The notes: generated from the letters alone by a model not told the origin. Shown: positions 32,533-41,705, counted from the first letter of the stretch. The stretch is DNA of 64,000 nucleotides from a bacterium (GCA_030647205.1 JAUSJO010000005.1:215813-279812), one strand, 5' to 3'. Numbers and translations are program-made.

Positions 32533-32610
32533 AAGGTAATTATACCCGTATAGCGCTACTCTGTCATCTTTATGGCGACTTGTTCAGTGTTTGGCAGCCA
32601 GTATTTATGA

Positions 32611-32616
32611 TATACT
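32611..32616 (+). promoter_or_regulatory. -10 box upstream of the PaaK-like gene
   Basis: TATACT with TGA immediately before it (extended -10). The predicted start is ~15 nt before the ATG at 32638. No clear -35. Confidence 0.5.
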
Positions 32617-32637
32617 TTTAGGGTTAATACTTATGTT

Positions 32638-34197
32638 ATGTTAAAACATCCAACCCACAATAAATTAAAAAAGTTTAGGCCGACAATAGCAGATAGGGCA
32701 AGGTTTATTTTCTTGGCTTTTCGCGACTTACTACTTTACTTCTCTACTAGAAAATATAGCATTTTTTATAATACTTTTTGCCGTTTGCCGTCAAGGTATC
32801 TAGACTGGACGAGCCATATAAGGGCAAGAAGAGTTTACTATTATGCAGTCCGGAATGTTCCCGCTTTCAGAGACTTTGTAAAAGACAAAGAAATAAAAAA
32901 ATGGAGTGATGTTCCATTTACAGATAAAGATACTTATATAAAAAAGTATTCTACAGATCAAAGATGTGTCGGAGGTATAATCCCGCCCAGAGAGACCATG
33001 ATAGACGAATCGTCAGGAAGTACGGGCACGCCGTACAACTGGGTGAGAAGTTTGACCGAAAGATGTGAAGCGCATGGATCTGTTAGTTATTTTGCCACAT
33101 TTTGTTTTGGCAAAAAGCCGCTTTTGACCATCAATGCATTTTCAATGGGTGCATGGGCAACCGGTCTAAATATGGGTATTGCCCTCTTGCGAAACGGAAT
33201 CGTAAAAAATACGGGGCCTGATATCGGAAAAATATTAAATACTATGGAATTTTTTGGGCCAAAATATAACTATCTCATAACGGGCTATCCTCCATTTCTG
33301 AAAGAGCTGTATGACTATGTGGGGAAGCAAGGCTTTCCGTGGGATAAATATCACATTTCTGCTTTGATGGGAGGAGAAGGTATGTCGGAGGGGTTGAGGG
33401 AATACCTGCGTCCTGGGTTTAAAAAAATTTACAGTGGTTATGGGGCTACCGACTTGGAGATTGGTATCGCTGGTGAAACTCCGCTGACTGTTGCTATAAG
33501 GCGTCTAGCGAACGAAAAGCAGGATTTCAGAGAAGCGCTTTTTGGGAAAGATTCGCGTCTGCCGATGTTGTTTCAGTATAATCCGGTTTCTCACTTTATC
33601 GAAACGACCGAGGACGGCGAGTTGGTGTTAACGATAGCTCGAAAATCAGTACTCTCGCCGAGAATAAAATATAATGTCCATGATGAAGGCGGCGTTTGCC
33701 GTTATGATCAAATGAAAGAAAGACTGAAAGTGGCCGGATATAATATAAAAGATTTTACAAAAGATGCAGATGGTAGAGATCTAAAGTTCCCGTTTTTATG
33801 GATATACGGAAGGCGCGATTATACGGTGAGCATCATGGGTGCAAATATTTATCCCGAAGATATTGAACAATGTCTATATGCCGACAAAGAACTCGCAAAG
33901 ATTACGCGATCTTTCTGTCAGTCTGTATCTGAGGGGAAAAATGCTCAAGTTCATCCGGCATTTTATTTTGAAATCACTGAAAGACCAACTAAAGAGTTAA
34001 GAGAAAAGTTTAGTAAGTCTATTCTAGAGCAACTTATGAAGTTGAATGCGGACTTTAGAGAGGCTTGTCACGAATATGCCGATACTATGAAGCCGGAGAT
34101 TTACTTGTTTTCTGTTGGTGATGGACCGTTTAAGATGGATAAGAGCAAGATTAAACAGTCTCGGGTAGTTAAAAAATATAAACCAACGGTTCTATAG
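32638..34197 (+). CDS. PaaK-like adenylate-forming enzyme
   Basis: A 519-residue member of the phenylacetate-CoA ligase/F390 synthetase group of ANL enzymes. The ATP-binding loop is DESSGSTGTP (~123-132), followed by GGEGMSEGLREYLRPGFKKIYSGYGATDLEIG and the hinge/C-terminal region FLWIYGRRDYTVSIMGANIYPEDIEQ. The N-terminus is basic with an amphipathic segment. It activates a carboxylate as acyl-AMP; the substrate is unknown. It stands alone on the plus strand among minus-strand genes with no acyl-carrier or polyketide genes nearby, so it may be an acquired gene. Confidence 0.8.
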   Translation: MLKHPTHNKLKKFRPTIADRARFIFLAFRDLLLYFSTRKYSIFYNTFCRLPSRYLDWTSHIRARRVYYYAVRNVPAFRDFVKDKEIKKWSDVPFTDKDTYIKKYSTDQRCVGGIIPPRETMIDESSGSTGTPYNWVRSLTERCEAHGSVSYFATFCFGKKPLLTINAFSMGAWATGLNMGIALLRNGIVKNTGPDIGKILNTMEFFGPKYNYLITGYPPFLKELYDYVGKQGFPWDKYHISALMGGEGMSEGLREYLRPGFKKIYSGYGATDLEIGIAGETPLTVAIRRLANEKQDFREALFGKDSRLPMLFQYNPVSHFIETTEDGELVLTIARKSVLSPRIKYNVHDEGGVCRYDQMKERLKVAGYNIKDFTKDADGRDLKFPFLWIYGRRDYTVSIMGANIYPEDIEQCLYADKELAKITRSFCQSVSEGKNAQVHPAFYFEITERPTKELREKFSKSILEQLMKLNADFREACHEYADTMKPEIYLFSVGDGPFKMDKSKIKQSRVVKKYKPTVL

Positions 34198-34220
34198 TTT
34201 ATATTTTAAAGAAATAATGT

Positions 34221-34736
34221 TTAGGCGAGAGAGACCTCTTCCATTTTCGGCAGGTCTTCTTCCTTCTCTACCCCGAGATATGTGAGCATTTTTACCGTTG
34301 TGCCGTAGAGTATCGGTCTGCCAGGAGATTCTTTCCTTCCCACTTCTTCTATAAGCCCCCTGATCATTAGAACTCTTAAAATCCGGGAGCAGTCAGTGCC
34401 GCGGATACTTTCTATCTCGGCGCGAGTGATAGGCTGTTTGTAAACTATGATTGCCAAAGTCTCAAGTGCTGCCGGCGAAAGATCATATCGTAACTCTTCA
34501 TTTAAAAACTTTGCCACGAGCTCTGCATTTTCCTGCGCGGAGGCAAGCAGATATTTTTCGCCCTTTTTGATAATCCGAAATCCCCTGTTTTTATATTCTT
34601 CTGTTAGTGCGTTTATTTCGCTCTGAATTTCGCCTACATTTCTACCGATGCTGTTAGCAATCTCTTTTAAAGAAATCGGTTTCCCTGCAACAAGGAGAAG
34701 ACTTTCTATCTGTGATTTAATATTTTTCGCTGCCAT
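34221..34736 (-). CDS. scpB: Segregation and condensation protein B
   Basis: A 171-residue ScpB with two winged-helix domains; the conserved segment is ELRYDLSPAALETLAIIVYKQPITRAEIESIRGTDCSRILRVLMIRGLIEEVGRKESPGRPILYGTT. It dimerises and with ScpA bridges SMC heads in the bacterial condensin. It is transcribed after scpA (7-nt gap). smc is not in the window. Confidence 0.95.
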   Translation of the reverse strand: MAAKNIKSQIESLLLVAGKPISLKEIANSIGRNVGEIQSEINALTEEYKNRGFRIIKKGEKYLLASAQENAELVAKFLNEELRYDLSPAALETLAIIVYKQPITRAEIESIRGTDCSRILRVLMIRGLIEEVGRKESPGRPILYGTTVKMLTYLGVEKEEDLPKMEEVSLA

Positions 34737-34743
34737 ACTTAGA

Positions 34744-35433
34744 TTATAGTCCTTTAACAGTTATATCGGCAAAGTTTTTGTCTTGCTCGACGCTTACCAT
34801 TTTTCTTTTAATCATTTCAAGAAGTGCCAGAAAAGTGACGATAACTTCGCCCCTTGTCTTTGCGCCTTTAATGACCGACTTAAATGAAAACTTTTTACTT
34901 TTTTTAATCAATCCTTGAAGGTGGTCTAGTTTTTCCTCGAGAGTTATCTTTATCTCTACTTTTTTGTCTTCTTTTTTTATTTCCTCAGGCATTTTTTCCA
35001 AGGTTTCTTTGAGGAGCTCCATTAGAAAGTTTAAATCTACATTTTCCGGAGGAAGGAAAAGATTCATATCTGAGTTTCTGACTCCCGGTTCAAATGAGCG
35101 CTGGTTTTTGTCTATGATTTCTGCAAACTGACCCGATAGCTCTTTGAACTTTTTGTATTCTTTGAGCTGTGTTTCCAGATCTTCTATTTCCTCCTCTTCT
35201 TCTGTTGACAGAACGGGTAAAAGAGCCCGGCTTTTTAGGTATAGAAGCTTTGAGGCGACAACCAAAAAGTCGGCCAGGTTTTTGTTCGTTGCATCAATCT
35301 TCTGGATTTTTTCGAGATAGTCGTTTGTAATACGAGCTAGAGAGATTTTAGAAATATCGAGCCGCTCCTTCTCAATTAGACTTAAGAGCAAATCAAGTGG
35401 ACCCTCAAATGTTTTTTCTTTGACGGCAATCAT
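34744..35433 (-). CDS. scpA: Segregation and condensation protein A
   Basis: A 229-residue ScpA kleisin: FEGPLDLLLSLIEKERLDISKISLARITNDYLE at the N-terminus (SMC-neck binding), central helical linker, and a C-terminal winged helix (TRGEVIVTFLALLEMIKRKMVSVEQDKNFADI) that contacts the SMC head. It follows aspS directly (stop and start adjacent) and precedes scpB, forming aspS-scpA-scpB on one strand. Confidence 0.95.
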   Translation of the reverse strand: MIAVKEKTFEGPLDLLLSLIEKERLDISKISLARITNDYLEKIQKIDATNKNLADFLVVASKLLYLKSRALLPVLSTEEEEEIEDLETQLKEYKKFKELSGQFAEIIDKNQRSFEPGVRNSDMNLFLPPENVDLNFLMELLKETLEKMPEEIKKEDKKVEIKITLEEKLDHLQGLIKKSKKFSFKSVIKGAKTRGEVIVTFLALLEMIKRKMVSVEQDKNFADITVKGL

Positions 35434-36738
35434 TTATGGCCTCAGACGGTTAATGTCGCGCGGGAAAAGGCTGGCCTCACGGATATTGTCCAGATTTAAA
35501 AGTCGTGCGGTAATTCTTTCTAGTCCTATGGCAAGTCCGCCGTGCGGAGGCATGCCGTATTTGAAAACACTCAAGTAATCTTCGAAATCTTTTGTGTTCA
35601 TGCCGCGGGATTTCATTTTTTCTAAGTACTCTTCATAGAGATGAATTCTTTGTCCGCCGGTAGTAATCTCCAGTCCTCTGAAGAGCAAGTCGAAGCTAAG
35701 AGTTTCTTTCGGAATTTTTGGGTCATCCATTGTATAAAACGGGCGTTTTTTGCTGGGGTAGTGTGTAATAAATACAAACTCACTGCCAAGCTGCTTTGCT
35801 GTATACTCACAAATCTGTTTTTCATGCTTAGGCTCAAGGTCGGGTTCTCCTACACATTTTTCGCCATATTCTTTTTCTAGGATTTCTTGCGCCTCGGAAA
35901 GCTTCATCCTTGGAATACCCTTTTTTATGACCGGGATTTCCGAACTAAGCATTCCAAACTCTTCTGAGTAGTTTTCTTCTAGTTTTTTTAGTAGTCCACC
36001 CAAAAATTCTGCTTCCAAGTCCATTATCTCTTCATAAGAGTCAATGAACCCCATCTCAAGATCTAGGCTCACGTACTCATTTATATGCCTAGAGGTGTTG
36101 TGTTTCTCGGCTCTATAAATGTAGGCAGTCTCAAAAACACGTTCATATACACCAACCATGATTTGTTTGTACATCTGGGGGCTTTGAGATAGGTATGCTT
36201 TCTTCTTGAAATAATCAATTGTGAACATTTCTGCTCCGCCGGTTTCTAGACCAGATGAAACTATTTTTGGAGTATTAATTTCTGTAAAATCTCTTTTTTC
36301 TAGGAATTTTCTAAATTCATCTGTAATCGCTGACTGTACCTCGAAAATCGCTCTTTGCTTTGGGTTCCTTAAAGTAATCGGACGGTTATCAAGAAGTGTG
36401 TCTATATTTACATTCATTTCTTTTTTATTGATTGCGATAGAGATATCTTCTTTGACCGGTGAAATAATTTCTATTTTACAGTCATGAAGCTCGGCTCCAT
36501 GCGGTGCCCTTTCTTCTTTCACGACTTTGCCTGTAATTTTCACAACTGTCTCTGTGGTTAGTTCTTTGAGTTTGTCGTTTTCCTCTCCGCCGTCAATAAC
36601 CGCCTGAGCCAGTCCATTGCGATCTCTTAATACCAAAAAACTAATCCCGCCCATTTTGCGAAGTTTATGAATCCAGCCGAAAAGCGTGACTTCTTTGCCG
36701 ATTTCTTTATTTATCTGCGTTGTTAGTGTTCGTTTCAT
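35434..36738 (-). CDS. aspS: Aspartyl-tRNA synthetase, archaeal/eukaryotic type
   Basis: A 434-residue class IIb synthetase: N-terminal OB fold (VTLFGWIHKLRKMGGISFLVLRDRNG) and catalytic core with motif 2 (FETAYIYRAEKHNTSRHINEYVSLDLE) and motif 3 (GLAIGLERITARLLNLDNIREASLFPRD). It lacks the ~100-residue GAD insertion of the ordinary bacterial AspRS and has archaeal length, so it is likely of the non-discriminating or archaeal type. If non-discriminating, the cell would need GatCAB, not in the window. TGGTATAAT on the minus strand ends 7 nt before the ATG (leaderless). Confidence 0.93.
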   Translation of the reverse strand: MKRTLTTQINKEIGKEVTLFGWIHKLRKMGGISFLVLRDRNGLAQAVIDGGEENDKLKELTTETVVKITGKVVKEERAPHGAELHDCKIEIISPVKEDISIAINKKEMNVNIDTLLDNRPITLRNPKQRAIFEVQSAITDEFRKFLEKRDFTEINTPKIVSSGLETGGAEMFTIDYFKKKAYLSQSPQMYKQIMVGVYERVFETAYIYRAEKHNTSRHINEYVSLDLEMGFIDSYEEIMDLEAEFLGGLLKKLEENYSEEFGMLSSEIPVIKKGIPRMKLSEAQEILEKEYGEKCVGEPDLEPKHEKQICEYTAKQLGSEFVFITHYPSKKRPFYTMDDPKIPKETLSFDLLFRGLEITTGGQRIHLYEEYLEKMKSRGMNTKDFEDYLSVFKYGMPPHGGLAIGLERITARLLNLDNIREASLFPRDINRLRP

Positions 36739-36745
36739 GTTTAAA

Positions 36746-36754
36746 ATTATACCA
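36746..36754 (-). promoter_or_regulatory. Extended -10 promoter of leaderless aspS
   Basis: Minus-strand TGGTATAAT (36754-36746); 7 nt separate TATAAT from the ATG at 36738. No clear -35 element. Confidence 0.72.
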
Positions 36755-36774
36755 ATCTTTACTTGATTTAGCTA

Positions 36775-36798
36775 ATAAAAAATCCCCGTTTGGGGATT
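36775..36798 (-). terminator. Terminator after the response-regulator gene
   Basis: AATCCCC (36781-36787)/GGGGATT (36792-36798); minus-strand tail TTTTTTATT. Confidence 0.85.
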
Positions 36799-36823
36799 AG
36801 ATAGTTTTATACAGAATAATTAC

Positions 36824-37216
36824 TTAAGACTTTGCTTCTCCTCTTGGTGGCCTTGCTAGTATTTCTTTTGCCTTATCTACTACATCAGACAAGGTGGATT
36901 GAGATTTTACGAGATATGCATCGGCGCCAAGCTCCTTACCCCTTTCAATATCGGAGGCTTGTGAGAGGGCGCTCATGATTATAATTTTTGTATTCTTAGT
37001 CTCCGGCGTTGAACGCAAAATATCCAAAACGTCCATACCGGAAATCTTTGGCATCATAATGTCTAGAATAACCAAGTCAGGTTTCCCCTGGATAGCTTGA
37101 GTGAGGGCTTCTTCCCCGTCGCTAGCAGTAATCACATCAAAATCCTCTGCTGTAAATCTGGCAGAGTATATTTCTCTCAGCGCTATATCGTCTTCAACTA
37201 GTAAAATCTTTGTCAT
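36824..37216 (-). CDS. Receiver-only response regulator
   Basis: A 130-residue CheY-like receiver domain: acidic pocket VEDD (8-10), phosphoacceptor Asp52 in LVILDIMMPKISG, Thr/Ser in IIMSALSQ and Lys in YLVKSQ. There is no output domain, so it signals by protein contact or as an intermediate. It directly follows the histidine kinase gene (41-nt gap), and the two very likely form a cognate pair. A terminator follows. Confidence 0.92.
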   Translation of the reverse strand: MTKILLVEDDIALREIYSARFTAEDFDVITASDGEEALTQAIQGKPDLVILDIMMPKISGMDVLDILRSTPETKNTKIIIMSALSQASDIERGKELGADAYLVKSQSTLSDVVDKAKEILARPPRGEAKS

Positions 37217-37257
37217 AACTCTTTTATGTTAAATAAAAACTAATACTTTTGCAATAG

Positions 37258-38958
37258 CTAACCAAGTGCTCTTGGTATGGTAAAGAAGAAACTACTCCCT
37301 TTTCCTTCTTCGCTTTCAACCCAGATACTTCCTCCAAAGTACTCAATTATCGATCTTGTTATGTAAAGACCTAACCCTGTGCCACCGACTGCTCTTGTGG
37401 CGGAGTTGTCTACTTGATAGAACTTTTCGAAGAGGTGCTTTTGCCCGGTTTCTGATATTCCTACCCCTGTATCAGCGACACAAACCTTTGCAAAATCTTC
37501 GTCATATTCTATGGATATAGTAACAGATCCTTCAGTGGTAAACTTGATGGCATTCTCGACTAAGTTGTTTAAAACCTCTCGGATCTGTTCCCTATCGGCC
37601 CGAACATCCAATGATCTGGAGACAACCGTTCCTTTGACTTTCAGGTGGGGGCTTGAGTCATATTTAAGTTCGACGCCATTCTCTGTCGCTTTTTTATTGA
37701 ACACATCAATCACTTCTTCCGATAAATCTTTCAATGAGAAATTTGTGACGGTGTACTCAAGTTTTCTATCTTCTATTTTTGTAACTACCAAAAGATTCTT
37801 TATAAGCTCAGACATCGCGCTTGCTGTCTGGAATGCTTTATTTAGGTACTCTGATGCCTTGCTATCCACCTTACAAACCTTATCGTTCAGTGCGAGCTCA
37901 ATGTAGCCCGACATAGCCGTAATAGGAGTGCGAAGCTCGTGTGATGCCGTAGAAACGAACTCTGAGCGCATTCTCTCAACTTCCTTTTTCTTGGTGATGT
38001 CTCTAAAGACGCAGATAGCACCTGTAACTTTGCCGTCCATGTCTTTAATCGGTGCGTAAGTACCCTCTAGCTTAATGTCGGTTTTTCCTTTTCCCGGATA
38101 GCACATATCATCTCTGACGACGTTTTCACCGGTATTCCATACTGCGAGCGCCGGACAGTCTTTTTCGCAAATGCTCACGCTTTGTTCATTTTTTAAATTC
38201 ATTATTTTTTTGCAAGGAAGTCCCATTGTATCTTTTGCCTTCCAACCGGTAATCTTCTCTGCCTGGGGATTAAAAAGTATCAACTCTCGCATTGTGTTAA
38301 CGGCATAAATCCCATCACCGATGTTTGAGAATATTGCCTCATCTTTCGATTTATCCGCAGAAACATTTTTTGTATATTTCTCAAGTTTTATTTTCTCCAT
38401 CCAGTTTTTTCTGTACATATACCCCAGGTAGAGAGAGAAAGCGGTCACAGACGCAATGGCCAAAAGACTTGCCCCATTTAAGACGAAAAACTCTTGAATA
38501 GTTTGGCTTTTAAAATAAAGTTCGCTGTAGAAGAAGTATCCTGCAGTGATAGACAAAAGAACGGTGCTAATCAGAAGCGAGTAAAAGGCCGAAATGATCA
38601 GGATTAAATAGATTATTGGGAAAAGAAAGCTTTGAGTACTGCCGGTTAGCTCTAATAATATAAAAAAGTAAGCCAAGATGAATGATGACTGTAGAAGTAA
38701 GTTTGACTTTGGTTCGGCCTTGTTGATCTTGGACGAAAAGAAAAATGAGAAAACGCCCACAATCGCTAGCCCAAAAGCAATACGAACAAGATTGTTCAAA
38801 ATAAGTTTTTCCTGAGTAAAGATAGCGAGTCCCAAAAAACCCAGAATAATACAGATATTTAGTATAAGCACACAATACGAAAGATATTTGCTAAAAGATG
38901 CAAGTCTATCTCTGTCTATTAAATCACCAAGACTGACGAGTTCGATTTTACCCTCCAC
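37258..38958 (-). CDS. Membrane sensor histidine kinase with PAS domain
   Basis: A 566-residue kinase: about six membrane helices (~20-190, 7TM/MASE-like sensor region), a PAS/PAC domain (SNIGDGIYAVNTMRELILFNPQAEKITGWKAKD... GAICVFRDITKKKEVE), a HisKA dimerisation domain with the phospho-His in SHELRTPITAMSGYI, and a HATPase with NLVENAIKFT, DTGVGIS and GGTGLGLYITRSI. Two CxxxxC-like Cys in the PAC segment (MNLKNEQSVSICEKDC) may bind metal or be redox-active. The start is GTG 38958 without a convincing Shine-Dalgarno. Pairs with the receiver gene downstream. Confidence 0.93.
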   Translation of the reverse strand: MEGKIELVSLGDLIDRDRLASFSKYLSYCVLILNICIILGFLGLAIFTQEKLILNNLVRIAFGLAIVGVFSFFFSSKINKAEPKSNLLLQSSFILAYFFILLELTGSTQSFLFPIIYLILIISAFYSLLISTVLLSITAGYFFYSELYFKSQTIQEFFVLNGASLLAIASVTAFSLYLGYMYRKNWMEKIKLEKYTKNVSADKSKDEAIFSNIGDGIYAVNTMRELILFNPQAEKITGWKAKDTMGLPCKKIMNLKNEQSVSICEKDCPALAVWNTGENVVRDDMCYPGKGKTDIKLEGTYAPIKDMDGKVTGAICVFRDITKKKEVERMRSEFVSTASHELRTPITAMSGYIELALNDKVCKVDSKASEYLNKAFQTASAMSELIKNLLVVTKIEDRKLEYTVTNFSLKDLSEEVIDVFNKKATENGVELKYDSSPHLKVKGTVVSRSLDVRADREQIREVLNNLVENAIKFTTEGSVTISIEYDEDFAKVCVADTGVGISETGQKHLFEKFYQVDNSATRAVGGTGLGLYITRSIIEYFGGSIWVESEEGKGSSFFFTIPRALG

Positions 38959-39033
38959 TTAGAAACACGTTACATAAGAATATTATATTTTATTATTTTT
39001 ATTTTTAAAAGGGTTTCTAGAGATGTAGAGGTA

Positions 39034-40026
39034 TTATTTTATGTGAGTTAAGCCGAAGTTTAGGAGTGCCCGCGCATCTTCATTACCGCGATCTGACCCC
39101 ATGAAGACAAATATAAATTTTTTTCCTTGTTTTTGTGCGACTCCAATAAAGGTATTTCTGGCTTCATCGGTAAAGCCGGTTTTCGCGCCAATCATTTCCG
39201 GATATGTTCTCATAGTAAGAGAAACGTGCCCTGGCCAGTAGTGGGCCTCATTTTCATCTGTTTTTGCAATCGAATGCTCTTGTTTGTCGCCCATGTACTT
39301 TAAAATTTCCGGGTGGGCCTTTAGAGCGTAATAAGTCATTTTTGCGATGTCGTAGCTACTACTGACGTGTCCTGGCTCGTCAAGTCCGCTTGGGTTTTTG
39401 AAAGTGGTTTCTTTAAGCTCCAAAAGACGTATTTTTTCGGCCATTTTGTCTATAAACGTTTGGCGATTGTCGTCGATACCCTCAGCTAGTATTTCTGCTG
39501 CGTCATTTGCAGAGATCATCATCAGCCCGTGCAGAAGATCCTCGGTTTTGAGTAGTTCTCCTTCGCGAGTTGACATATTAAAGGCTTCCATCTCGCAGGC
39601 ATGTTTTGAAACTTTCAACTTCTTGTTTACATCAATATTTTCAAGAGCAATTGTGCCGGTCATTATTTTGGTAATGCTTGCCGGTGATAGCGCTTGATGA
39701 ACTTCTTTTTCGTATAACACTTCTCCGGTTTCGGCGTCTACCACTATCCCTGATTTTGCTTGTATCATAAAATCATTAAATGTAGGGGCAGTTTCTTTCA
39801 GCGAATATTTTTGCTGATATTCTTCAATTTTCTTTTTTTCGTCAGCTGCCTTTTTAGCGGCAATTTTTGTGTCCGGTTTTTTCACCTGGCTTGCCGGTGA
39901 GCCGCTTTTTTTGTTGCCGAAGCTTAAAATACTTGTAAGCAAAAAAACAGCTGCAACAAACACTACGCCAATCAAAATCTTTTTCTTCATGGAGTCCATT
40001 ATCTTAGAAATATCGGTTTTAGTCAA
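39034..40026 (-). CDS. D-alanyl-D-alanine carboxypeptidase
   Basis: A 330-residue exported PBP5/DacA-like peptidase with an N-terminal membrane anchor (~15-33) and basic linker. All three catalytic motifs are intact: SITK (SPASITKIM), SAN (ISANDAAEILA) and KTG (AKTGFTDEARNTF). It removes terminal D-Ala from peptidoglycan, limiting cross-linking. No C-terminal PBP5 beta domain or amphipathic anchor remains. It is downstream of pheA (6 nt apart) and a paralogue of the gene at 30203-31120. Confidence 0.92.
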   Translation of the reverse strand: MTKTDISKIMDSMKKKILIGVVFVAAVFLLTSILSFGNKKSGSPASQVKKPDTKIAAKKAADEKKKIEEYQQKYSLKETAPTFNDFMIQAKSGIVVDAETGEVLYEKEVHQALSPASITKIMTGTIALENIDVNKKLKVSKHACEMEAFNMSTREGELLKTEDLLHGLMMISANDAAEILAEGIDDNRQTFIDKMAEKIRLLELKETTFKNPSGLDEPGHVSSSYDIAKMTYYALKAHPEILKYMGDKQEHSIAKTDENEAHYWPGHVSLTMRTYPEMIGAKTGFTDEARNTFIGVAQKQGKKFIFVFMGSDRGNEDARALLNFGLTHIK

Positions 40027-40032
40027 AAGATT

Positions 40033-40854
40033 CTAGTACTTTCTCGGGTAGCTTCCGAGGATTTTGACGAATGCAACCTTCTCGAGTTCTGTGATTACTT
40101 TTTTAGGGTTTTCTTCTGTAATATGACCCTCAAGGTCTATATAGAAGATGTAGTCGCCGAGCTTGCCCTTGCTTGGTCGTGACTCTATTTTTGATAAGTT
40201 TACATTGTTGTTTTTGAAATAGCCCAAGATTTCCCACAAAAGTCCGGGGCGGTCGACTTGCGGATATACTGTGATCGAGGTTCTGTCGTATCCGGAATGT
40301 TCTGTGTCACTTTTTGAAATTACCACGAATTTTGTTACATTAAACTTACTGTCTTGGATAGATTTTTGCAGAACTTCCAAATTATAAATACCAGCCGCGA
40401 GCTCCGGTCCTATCGCGGCATATTCTTTACTTTCTTTTTCTTGAACTAATTTTGCTGATTCTCCGTTGCTTGTAGTCTCTAATATCTGTGCATCGGGTAG
40501 ATTTTTCCGTAAATACTTTTCGCATTGTGAATACGACTGGTTATGAGCATAGACATATTTAATCTCGCCTTTATTTACTTCGTCAACAGCTATTAAACAA
40601 TGAACAATCGGCACGATTTCTTCTAGCTCGATTTTTAGGTCAAATGCTAGCAGTGCATCGAGGGTAAAACCGACTGATCCGCCCAGAGAGTTCTCTATTG
40701 GTACAACCCCTTTGTCGCATTCTTCTCTGTCTACAGCATCAAAAACATCATGAATTGTTTTATAAAAAACGATCTCTGGTTTGCCATTTAACGTCTGGGC
40801 TGCTTGATGGGAGAATGTTCCTTCGGGCCCAAGTACCGCGATTTTTTCTTTCAT
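40033..40854 (-). CDS. pheA: Prephenate dehydratase
   Basis: A 273-residue enzyme converting prephenate to phenylpyruvate in phenylalanine synthesis. The PDT domain has IAVLGPEGTFSHQAAQTL, VPIENSLGGSVGFTLD, and the catalytic-region TTSNGESAKLVQ...YAAIGPELAA and KFNVTKFVVISK; the C-terminal ACT regulatory domain (YDRTSITVYPQVDRPGLLWEILGYFKNNNVNLSKIESRPSKGKLGDYIFYIDLEG) binds Phe. The start is ATG 40854, with AAAGGA 5 nt upstream; an upstream TTG is rejected. No chorismate mutase or other aromatic-pathway gene is in the window. Confidence 0.94.
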   Translation of the reverse strand: MKEKIAVLGPEGTFSHQAAQTLNGKPEIVFYKTIHDVFDAVDREECDKGVVPIENSLGGSVGFTLDALLAFDLKIELEEIVPIVHCLIAVDEVNKGEIKYVYAHNQSYSQCEKYLRKNLPDAQILETTSNGESAKLVQEKESKEYAAIGPELAAGIYNLEVLQKSIQDSKFNVTKFVVISKSDTEHSGYDRTSITVYPQVDRPGLLWEILGYFKNNNVNLSKIESRPSKGKLGDYIFYIDLEGHITEENPKKVITELEKVAFVKILGSYPRKY

Positions 40855-40870
40855 CTTATCCTTTCTAATC

Positions 40871-40898
40871 AAAAAGCCTTCCTTGCGGAAGGGCTTTT
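40871..40898 (-). terminator. Terminator between the 201-aa membrane protein and pheA
   Basis: GCCTTCC-TTGC-GGAAGGGC; on the minus strand the tail is TTTTTGATT. It partly overlaps the pheA Shine-Dalgarno region. Confidence 0.82.
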
Positions 40899-41004
40899 AT
40901 TTGTAAATTTATAAGCTTATCTTCCGCTAGGTAAGACTCGTAAAGAAGAAAAAGCTAAAAAATCTTTTTGTTATCATTGGCACTATCTTAACATAAATAT
41001 TAGC

Positions 41005-41610
41005 TTATTCCAAGATTTTAAAGGATGCAATTATCTCTTTTATCTGTCCTGCAGCTGTTTCTGCATTGCCAGTATTTAGTTCACCTGGGATTCCATTTGA
41101 CTGGGAATATGTATAAACTTTTGAACCCTTCTCTCCAATTTTCTGTCCGACCCCAGGCTCGTCCTTAGTTGCCTCGTATTCCGCTTTTTCAGTAACTGAG
41201 ATTGCGAATAAGCTAGTGTAGTTTCTGTCAAATCCAAAATCATATACTGTATCGGGATTTTTTATCGGTAAGCCGAAGTAAATATGCTTTGATTTTTTTG
41301 CATCATCCAGCGCTTCTGATACCCCATAGCCTGCCCAATAATCAGGGAAACTAATCTGGAAGCTATCTTGGTTATTTATATATGTTTTCCAATTTGATGC
41401 CGCTTTGCTTGTCGTTTTTGTAGCCGTTTGATTTTTTGTATCATTAACTTGCTTCTGCAACTCTGAAATCTTTTTATCCGAATCTGTTTTTTGTTTATTC
41501 AATTCCCCATTTTGCCACCACCAGACTCCAATCCCTGTTCCGCTGACCAATAAAATAACCGCCAGTAATACCAAAAGCGGTTTTAATAAATTTTTCTTTT
41601 TATCTTCCAT
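41005..41610 (-). CDS. Membrane-anchored hypothetical protein (201 aa)
   Basis: A bitopic protein: Lys-rich N-terminus, membrane helix (~10-30, LKPLLVLLAVILLVSGTGIGVWWW), a coiled-coil/Thr-Lys linker (~35-72) and an extracytoplasmic domain (~73-201) starting WKTYINNQDSFQISFPDYW, a pattern resembling PsbP-like or 'SFKISYPxxW' lipoproteins, which is suggestive only. AAAGGAGG precedes the ATG, and TTGACT-N17-TAAATT lies at 41705-41677 on the minus strand. Function unknown. Confidence 0.65.
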   Translation of the reverse strand: MEDKKKNLLKPLLVLLAVILLVSGTGIGVWWWQNGELNKQKTDSDKKISELQKQVNDTKNQTATKTTSKAASNWKTYINNQDSFQISFPDYWAGYGVSEALDDAKKSKHIYFGLPIKNPDTVYDFGFDRNYTSLFAISVTEKAEYEATKDEPGVGQKIGEKGSKVYTYSQSNGIPGELNTGNAETAAGQIKEIIASFKILE

Positions 41611-41676
41611 TTTCCTCCTTTTGTTTTTGTTTTTTGCCCACTACTTTCATAACGGGCGGATTTTTTTATTTTCCTC

Positions 41677-41705
41677 AATTTAAAGCATAAACATAATAGA
41701 GTCAA
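41677..41705 (-). promoter_or_regulatory. Promoter of the 201-aa membrane protein gene
   Basis: Minus-strand TTGACT (41705-41700), 17-nt spacer, TAAATT (41682-41677). Confidence 0.65.
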
